From Lithospermum erythrorhizon (lineage: Eukaryota; Streptophyta; Magnoliopsida; Boraginales; Boraginaceae): 64,000 nucleotides of DNA. Position 1 is the stretch's first letter. Each line of letters begins with the position of its first letter. The stretch spans positions 122,263-186,262 of the forward strand of contig JADFUC010000847.1 of the NCBI GenBank assembly GCA_019722365.1. The letters are read 5' to 3'. The translations under genes were made by a program, and so were the position numbers. Below the pieces are notes generated by a model. That model was not told the origin of the DNA, ran no database searches, and worked only from the letters and a program-made list of their open reading frames with translations. Positions 55,986 to 64,000 of the stretch are shown piece after piece.

Positions 55986-57689
55986 GAATAGAAGTCATCA
56001 ATCATCATAAGCGTGATAGACTTCGAAAGAGATAACAAGAAAATGCAAATGGCAACGAGTTAAACATATAATGAATTACCATAAATACATATCATAGTTA
56101 CACCGGATGGCAGCGCCTATTGAGATTAGCAGCGTTACTTTGCGACCCGATATTTATCGTGCCGATTTCATTCAAGCTGCCGGTATTCACAGCTTTCGAG
56201 TTTGTTGGGTTTTGACATTCCTTATCCAATAAAACTTTCAACTTTCTATAAAGCTCGGCCAGAAAGAGATTCACGGTTGGATAGGAAGTCCTTGTTATCT
56301 CGATCACGTCGAGAAAAGACCCCAATTGCATATAGAATGTATAGTATCAGCTCTTGGGGATGAGGTAAGAGAAGTAGTGTGTAAAAGCTACATTCTCTTC
56401 CCGTATCACAAACTACTTAACGTTTCTATACAAACAAGCGGGTTAATGACATCGACCGGTGGAATTTTAGTTTTAGTATCGAGAACACGTTACGCCTGAT
56501 TTACCAAGCTAGCTAATGATTTTCTTAAATGCTTTGCGTCAGCCTCGGAGTTCAACAAATACTTTACACCATTCTAACCTTATCAATCACGGGGGCTTGA
56601 GTATATAAAGACCGTCTTGAACCAAGTTCAAGAATGTCATCATATAACAGCCGTACATGAAATAGTTGACCGTCGAGGGGCGGGTTGATCTATTGGTAAA
56701 ATCGATTTCAACTACTTGATACGGTTATCATTAGCACTTGCATTATCCCACGAAATTGATACTACTTTCTCCCTTATATTCGATTGTTTTATCGCCGCCT
56801 CGACTCTAGCTATTCGCACCTCCGAATGAGGTGGTGGTACATTATTAAATCTTTATAACTCTTTTATTAAATTTGCCAGAACTTTAGCATCAAATATAAT
56901 GACAAAGTAACAGTCATATAACCTATTTTTTGTTCCCAGACCACCCTGGTCGGTGGTTAAACTAATCTATCCACATAAGACATGAAGCTTTTTCAACAAC
57001 GGTTTAAATCATAAAGTTTCACAATCTTTTTCTTAGCCGGTATGTACAGTGATCTAATATACGGGGATATATCTATAAAAACATTAAATATAACACCTTC
57101 CGTCATAGAAAATGGACCTGCATTGCCAAATCATATGAGCGTGGCTACCGACTTTTACATGATTATGATGAAGTAGCTAAAGTAGGGGTACTAGTATCGG
57201 TAACACTCAAGTACTACATTGTAGGTATTTTATCACTACATCATTCTGATTTCCTTTTCAAACAATTTTGTAAATGTTTCTTAGCAACTTGAAGTGCTAT
57301 GATACTTTGAATCTACTTTAGCATCGTAGGCCCGCGCCGTTTGCATTTTTCTTTTTTTTGGTACCGTCGGGCATTACGACAACTTCGTTTCATTGAATGA
57401 TGGATTTTTTGTCAAGGCACCATATGCATTTATCTCACGGGTCGTCGAACGCCCGATGGCCATTTTAGTACGCGAGAGGGTTGACCCGGCCCAGCGGCGA
57501 TTGTCATTATTGTCAATCAATGACTCCCGATTCCCCGATGAAGTGCAATATCGTCATAATCGTCCATTTGATAGGGAATCGATGAAAGAATCTTATTAAA
57601 CATAATTAAAACAATTAATTAACAATCACATTCAAATGTTTCAAAGCGAAAGAATCGAACAGCATAATCAAATTAATCGCAATTACAAA

Positions 57690-58115
57690 TTCAAAATTGA
57701 AGTCAAAACCTAATTTAAAGGTGTATTCGAGGAAACCTAATTTAATTGAAGTGAGAATCACAATTTAATTGAGTGAAACCTAATTTAATTGAGTCGAATC
57801 CACAATTAGATTTTATTTCATTGAAACCCTAAGTTAATTGAGCCACAATTTAATTGAAACCACGGTATAAATTAAAACTCTAATTTAATTCAAAACCCTA
57901 ATTTATAAATCAAAACCCACAATTTAATTTAAAACCTAATTTGTAAATCAAAAGTCAAAACCCCAAAATTAATTCAAATCCACCGTTTATAAATCGAAAC
58001 CTAATTGATTGAAACCACAATTGAATCGAAACCCTAATTCAATTCAAAACCACAACAAGTCAAAAGTCAAAACCCTAATTAGATTCAATCCCTAATTTTA
58101 TTGAAAACCACCGTT
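57690..58115. repeat. Degenerate AATTTAATTGAAACC repeat
   Basis: Words such as CCTAATTTAATTGA, AACCACAATTTAATTGA and AAAACCCTAATT recur every 20-30 bases over about 400 bases, upstream of the dead hAT coding remnant. Confidence 0.75.
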
Positions 58116-59293
58116 CATAAATCAAAAACCTTTATTTTTTTACAAGAGCATTATAAATCGAAATAAAAGTTACTTTAAACCGAAACAAAATTGTCTAAAT
58201 CGAGAGCAAAATTGCCTAAACAAAAATAAAACATCTGAAACATACTTGAGAGCAAAGATAATTTGGAAGCTTGTCGTTATTAAAAATAGATTTAGATTAA
58301 TCGAGCTACAATAGATGAATGAAGTAGAAAGAAGAGCGAAGGCGAGAGAGGGGAGAGGAGGCGGAAATAACAAGCAGATTTAGGGTTAATGACTTTCGAT
58401 TTAGCATATACCCAATTTTACGAATTACAAAAGCGGGTTGCTCCGGTCGAGGTAAGTTTAGCGAGGTTAGCGGTCGATGCAATGCAGGGTTCGCGGTCGA
58501 ATGCTACCGGATTACGGTTTCAACTGTCAAACCCGGCCGGGGCCCAGGAATGCTTCTACCCAGGAGTAGACTAACGGGCTTGGTATACCGATCAGAACAC
58601 AGCAGTTGGGTAGCCCGGCCGATACTGACTCCGCTTAGACCTTAAACTCATTTCAGATGGGTTGATGTAAAAGCTTGTAGATTCTATAGAATTGCTCCAA
58701 TATTCATATAATTTATACATCAATTCCTAAATTCACAATGGGGTAAAAACAAGTGTAATTCATATGAAATTAAATTAATATAGCATAAAAATATAATCAA
58801 TTAGACAAAAAATGCTATATAAAATATCTTACCGCGTCCTTCTAGCTGAGTAATTATCGTCATAAATATTTGGCAACGATCTTGTGAGGATCTTGAAAGA
58901 GAAAAAGTTATCTGTTGATATATTTGATATTTGCATCTAACGTCAAAATCCAAATATTAAAAAGAACACACAGTAAGAAAAGTACCGTAGTGTCGGTTTC
59001 AAGATATCTTTGATAAACAAACAAACATAAAATCCACGGTAGGTTGTACTCTAATCATTTGGATCTTGAATCTGATAAATTCAGCCAGTTATAGCACAAA
59101 TATAACGGTAAGCAAATTATTGTTGCGAAATGTAAAATATACGCCTGCTGTCCATTGATTACGAACGGCGTCTTCTACTACGATACTTTTTAACTTTTTG
59201 GTGCGATATGCGTTTATAACCTTCTGATAAAAAAAATACATAATGAGAAATAATAAAAATAATATAATATATATATTTGTACGAATTTCACAG

Positions 59294-59957
59294 TGGGAAC
59301 CATATTTGGAGTGTGGGCTCTGGATAAGCTGACAGGGGTCACGGGAAGAGATCAAGTTGCTGCAGCAATGGGTATCTTTGGTCCTCAAACCACGTATGTC
59401 CTTGCTCTCAAAGATGCTCCAGGAACCCATGAATTCCTCCTCCTCGATGAAGGTATGCTTCAAAATCGGCTGCTTGTTAAAGTTCAACAATGGACATCTT
59501 ACAGATTGTTTTGAATAATCAGTAGTCACTACTATGTCGACTTACCTTGTTTCTGCGCCACACATTTTGCAGTCTCAAAACCAAAGGAATTTAAAAGGTC
59601 TGACTAAATATTTGGTTTGTATCCAGGAAATGGAAACATGTCAAAGACACAACAGAAATTGGTGAAGGGAAAATGTTTTCTCCAGGGAACCTTAGGGCCA
59701 CGTTCGACAACCCTAAATCTGCCAAGGTTCCTCAATAATCACCCTAAACAAACGTCTATAGTCAATGTTTAGTTATCTGTTTTCTGTTATGCCCTCAACT
59801 GCTGGTACCCACTAGGCACTTCGATGTTTATTACGTTGGTTAAAAGTAAACCCCAGAAATCTAACATATAGTATGTCGATTTCAGCTAATAGACTTCTAT
59901 GTCCGAGAGAAATATACCTTGAGGTACACTGGTGGAATGGTACCAGACGTTAGTCAG
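59294..59957 (+). pseudogene. Internal fragment of sedoheptulose-1,7-bisphosphatase (SBPase)
   Basis: Three exons match the middle of plastid SBPase, the Calvin-cycle enzyme that dephosphorylates sedoheptulose-1,7-bisphosphate. Exon 59294-59452 reads [20 protein letters not shown], then [18 protein letters not shown] and [10 protein letters not shown]. Exon 59627-59726 gives [20 protein letters not shown], and exon 59886-59957 gives [20 protein letters not shown]. Splice sites between them are GT-AG with conserved phases. The second exon has lost one A at its start (GGAAATGG where the family expects GGAAAATGG), shifting the frame. No exons for the transit peptide, the N-terminal half or the C-terminal catalytic part were found, although 60051 onward may hold a shred of the next exon. 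Introns are kept, so this came from genomic DNA, not from a processed transcript. Confidence 0.85.
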
Positions 59958-60039
59958 GTATATGGCCTGTATCCAGATTCAATATTTTTAAAATTTGTTG
60001 CCACATTCATTATATTTGAAATTTGTTTGATGTATGTAA

Positions 60040-60140
60040 CAGAAACAAGGAGTTAAAATTCTCAATACTTGAATTTCCATTTAAAAATACTTTGAATTTC
60101 CATTTAAAGTTGAACAAATTCTCAATACTTTGAATTTCCA
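60040..60140. repeat. Short partial tandem repeat
   Basis: CTCAATACTT(T)GAATTTCCA occurs at 60059 and 60121, with a partial copy (AATACTTTGAATTTCCATTT) in between, just after the SBPase fragment. Confidence 0.6.
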
Positions 60141-63100
60141 CCAGACTAGGCGTTTTCGACATCTGATGGGGTCAGAGAATACAAATCACTTCTCGAACTA
60201 GTGACATCGTGACCTAGAAGATTGGGATTTGGATCTAGTTAGACTAATCTCATCGCTTAGTGAGCCAACAAGGGAATAATCAAATAAAGGACCCCAACCG
60301 GGTGGCCTAAAAGCCTTTCCCAACATTATCCAATTAGCGGGTGATTAATTAATGATGACTAGTTAATCAGATTACATGTAAACCTGGCTAACGAAGTGGG
60401 TCATACGCATACGTCCGTTAAGTACTTGAAGTGGATGGATCACGTCCATGGCCATCGGATGGTGGCATTTTAGTGTGTAAATCCACTAGTTAATGTGCCG
60501 AATGTGGATATAAATCTGCTTGGTTCAACGAACTCAAAGGGATCCTTTAAGGTTTTAAACACTACTGCACAATTCTTAACTAACTTACTTTATATCCTTC
60601 GTAGCAACAATCAAAGTTGGAATATGCAGTCTTAACCAACACTTTCTACGCATCATATACCTATGAGCTAAGCTAGTACTAGCAGGCACCCAAGTATGTA
60701 TTTCGTTTTGAAGTATCATTTTGTTAAAATAATTAAATATTTGAGTAAACAATTTATTAATCCCTACGTTATTAAAATATTGTCAAACTTTTTGAAACTT
60801 TTTTATAGTTTGATTTTTCAAGTTTGACCTTAAATATTTTTTTTTGTATTGTATAATATTTGATGAAAAATATATCAATGAAAATAATTTAAAATATATT
60901 TTTACGTTAATATAGTTTTAAGCCAAATATTATAACAATAGGTCATGTCACTTATCAAAGAAAAAATAAATAATATTTTAGAAGCAGGGAGAAGTCTGAT
61001 AAAGAATACTATAATTTAGTCATTCTTAAATTCTCCATTAATATAGAAGGAAGGAATAAAGGAATATGTAGTACTATGTTTCCAATGTTTTGAAAGTCAA
61101 TGGTACCGTACGGGCGTTGTTATCGATCTGGTTCCGTCACGGGTATGTCGAATTAGTGGATCGGAAAGGACCCGGAACCTATTACCAATTTGGTTTGGTC
61201 CGGGTATCGATAAAAAAAATAGGACTAGGGCCAGGATCGGTAACTAGGTGGATACTGTGATGGAGGAAATAGAGAGAGTGCGTAGGGGAAGCGTCGCCCG
61301 CAATTTTTTCGTTAAATTTAATTTTATTAAATATTTTTTCAAAAACTATATTTATTCTTTTAAAAGTTATGTTGTTCGCCTACAGAATTTTTATATTTTT
61401 AAGCATAAGTATGGTATAAAATAATGTTACTTTTATATAAAAATTCTAGTTTTGCCACTAGATACCAAATCTGGTTTTTGATGCAGTTTTGGGGTGGGGC
61501 TCGTGGTACTAAAAATTGAAGTATTTAGGTTAGAATTTTGGGTATTTCGATGCGGATTTGTAGTATTTAGGTATGAAATTAGAGTATTTTTTATCGTATG
61601 CAAAACTTGAGGGTGTTATTTATCGAGGTTATACGTCGGTTCCATTCGGTTATCGGACAAAAATTTATACCGGAGACAAGATTGATAACCTTACGGTGAA
61701 TATTATTCGGTTTTGGACGGGTACGGTGGTTTTAGATTCTTCGGGGCCCGATAGCAACACGATTTAAGGGTTCTGATTGGCCAGCCGTTGACTTCGACTT
61801 TCGGTCATTGTCGAACAACAAGATTCGGCTCAGTTAGAATAGTCGAACCTTATGCTGAGGTTCGAGGCTCGGGTTTATTCCGTTTACGAACCGTTCGACA
61901 AAACCCGTTCGGTTCGATATCAAGAACAAGCAAGCGTGAATGGAAGATAAGAATAGGGAAGGGCTTTACAATGGGAGAAACTTGAGGGAATGTGGCATGA
62001 ATCCTTGCTGCCATGGGAGGAGGCTTGAGCCTAGTTTGGCATTTAATCCTTCTTTGGTTCTTTGCCATGAACCTTAGTTTGGCCTAGAATGAAAGATAAG
62101 AATAGGGGAGGGGGAAGTGTTGGGTTTATGGATTAAAATAATAATTACTCACTTAGATTAGCGTAAACTACTAAAGTTATAAAAATAGTAATATAATAAG
62201 AGATTTCCTATGTACCTTAGACATAGTAATTGTAGCGGAATAATATGTGAGAAGAGACTCAGAACAACCAAAATAGGCGTAAGAATAATCGCATGGCCGA
62301 CGGTTGATCGAAGCCACCGAGTCGGTTTACTAGAACTATTATAGATTAAGCGGGGATAAACATGACATAAAATCCATCTACTCTAAAAATGAGAGGTGTA
62401 AAACCTAGGAAGTAAAATTTCTATTTTCCATGCCCTTCCGACAACGGCGCCCGTGGCACCGCGGCACCTAAACACTACGTCCATGCGCACATACCGGGTT
62501 CCGCCGACTCTTGTATCCGGATCCACTCTCGCCGCCGATACCGCTCGAATGGAGCATACTCCTCATGGCAGCGACACCGCTCCGCGACCGTCCCGTACGC
62601 GCTGACTTTGGTCGCACATAGCGCCTCATAAACGTCACCATCGAACCTCGATTACCGGCCGCCTCGCGCCAGCAGCCTTGCGGCTTTCAAATCCCAATCA
62701 CGTAGGTAAATACTCTTTACTAATTATGTCAAATATAACTCTTTGGCGTCCACTAAAAGTTCATCTGAAGCGTATTGGTGACCTCACTTTTAGAATCAGC
62801 GGTCAGATGTCTCAAATATAAATGCGCTGCTTAGTAACAAATACCTATTGATAACATTCGAATAGGTAAATTTGAAGCCCAAGTCTTGGGAATCGTTGAA
62901 CCGTCTCGTCAGTGGCATCGAAATGGCGGTATGTCGTACTAATATGTCCGTTCGCCCCAGTGACCTGCCGATTTTAGATATAGTGTGATAATATTATTTA
63001 ACTTTAGGTGAAATTAGTTATATTTAGTTATCTTCGTGATCGTACAAACATAGATATTCAATCAAACAAATACATACACTTTGATCAGAAAGAATAAATT

Positions 63101-64000
63101 ATAAGCTACGTAGAGAGTCGTGTCACGACATGAAGAAGATCTGAAACCCCAGACTAGTCCCCAACTCGTCCATTTTCTTAGGATTCTTTATTATGCAATA
63201 CATTTCATACAGGTAGGTGCCATCTTTTAATTAATTATATTTATAATTAAATAGTAACTAATTAATTATAGTTCATCACTTAGCTTAAAAGCTAGCTGTC
63301 AAAACATTATCCAATAAATAGCTCCTGAGACAAGATTATTATTTCTAAAATACAAATAAATTAGTAGCAGCTAGTCCGTATCATCCTTGATATATAATAA
63401 TATATCTAATACATGAATAAATAAACCTTCTTGCGATTACATCTAGACATATATGACATGAATGAAGCAGATAGGCATGTACAATACAGATTTAAAATAT
63501 ATGTAATTGAATATTCATCAATATGAATAAATAATTCAATTGCCTTGGTGTAAATATTTATTTGAATCTAATTCAAATTTATATTACTTAAAACATATTT
63601 TAAGTGTATTAACATTTAATATTAAATAATTAGTACTTTCGAAAAATACTATTTATTAATTTACACCGTTAATTCAAGATAATATGTTGCTTTGAGGCTT
63701 TTAATTATCAAATAATTCAAAGTCTACAACTAAGAATCAATACGTATTATTAATTTCAATTCAAAATTCTAATCAATATTGGAAATAAAATAAAATTAAT
63801 TCGTACTTTAATTGTATTTAAATTTCAACTAAACTACCTTAATCAAATTAGAATTGACATTAATGTAGTTATGTAACGACCAGCCTCGATTAAATGCATA
63901 CCTCAGATAAGTCGTCATCAACCTGTATATCTGAGTCACCAATCGATGGTTGACACGAAAAACACCTGTTTAAAAACCAGTAAAGTACAGTTTGATAAAT
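60141..64000. other. Gene-free right end of the window
   Basis: No supported gene. 61060-61270 and 61790-61925 contain GGTCCGGGTATCG, GAACCGTTCGAC and CCCGTTCGGTTCGA, like worn hAT ends. GAT(A)AGAATAGGG(G)AGGG-type words repeat directly at about 61945 and 62095. 62440-62700 is strikingly GC-rich (GCACCGCGGCACC, ACTCTCGCCGCCGATACC) but stop-ridden. The rest is AT-rich and may be retrotransposon remnant without diagnostic motifs. Confidence 0.4.

Larger units (their letters stand above)
53975..58645 (-). pseudogene. Decayed hAT transposon, RICESLEEPER/BED-finger type
   Basis: Read on the minus strand with many stops and frameshifts. From the 5' side: a BED-finger-like MPDGTKKKEKCKRRGPTMLK (about 57385-57305), NDVVIKYLQC (57255), ISLTTDQGGLGTKN (about 56975-56930), SWDNASANDNRIK (about 56755), GQLFHVRLLYDDIL (about 56670), VIDKVRMV (56600), ITRTSYPTVNLFLAELYRKL (56300-56245), and a dimerisation-domain remnant with ESNLFL, KLIIDPKELL and LGMDK at about 54720-54590. 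The order matches plant hAT transposases. GC-rich segments at 53975-54150 and 58440-58640 (GTAACCGGTCCGCCGGTT; AACCCGGCCGGGGCCC) resemble the non-coding ends of such elements, but terminal inverted repeats were not resolved. A minisatellite interrupts the 3' third. Confidence 0.75.

Noticed and set aside
59089..59529. 146-codon minus-strand open frame
   Set aside because: It is opposite the SBPase exon at 59294-59452, whose plus-strand translation is clearly conserved.

Overview
This is plant nuclear DNA, probably from a eudicot. It is AT-rich, has short exons split by many introns, carries Stowaway-, hAT- and CACTA-type elements, and encodes plant-specific proteins such as bifunctional P5CS, a DC1-domain protein, a cucumisin-type subtilase and a chloroplast SBPase fragment. 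The micro-motif TACTCCGTA/TACGGAGTA recurs, which I associate loosely with Caryophyllales; I would not assign a species from it.

Layout. (1) 0.47-7.97 kb, minus: a complete 20-exon P5CS gene (proline synthesis). The exons join in frame to 717 codons, but one intron starts with AT instead of GT. (2) 8-16 kb: gene-poor DNA with foldback and hAT-like repeats. (3) 16.0-17.3 kb, minus: single-exon protein with three DC1 domains and a Gln/Met/Gly-rich tail. (4) 18.7-20.1 kb, minus: two-exon GT47 (exostosin-type) glycosyltransferase. (5) 21.2-26.5 kb, minus: ten-exon NEDD1, the WD40 gamma-tubulin targeting factor, with Stowaway-like MITEs in two introns. (6) 28.7-30.6 kb, plus: dead hAT-type transposase gene of the TTF/DUF4371 kind, with a tRNA-like SINE inside. 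(7) 32.9-47.8 kb, plus: cucumisin-like subtilase spread over 15 kb. It keeps all catalytic residues but has frameshifts, a stop and broken splice sites, so it looks like a pseudogene. Its introns are full of MITEs, microsatellites and a 6.4 kb composite insertion containing an array of small hairpins. (8) 49.5-50.9 kb, minus: a 77-residue Yos1/IER3IP1-like ER-Golgi transport protein with a 5'UTR intron. (9) 54.0-58.6 kb, minus: heavily decayed RICESLEEPER-like hAT transposase interrupted by a GC-rich minisatellite. (10) 59.3-60.0 kb, plus: internal three-exon fragment of SBPase with a frameshift. (11) 60-64 kb: no gene recognised.

The genes do not form a functional cluster: proline synthesis, a Golgi glycosyltransferase, mitotic microtubule nucleation and ER-Golgi transport are simply neighbours, as is usual in plants. 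Nothing here looks like a new multi-gene system. The points most worth a second look are the AT donor in P5CS, the partial duplication of a P5CS exon together with its acceptor, the stepwise splice-site decay of the subtilase, the hairpin array in its largest intron, and the SBPase fragment beside a dead hAT element.
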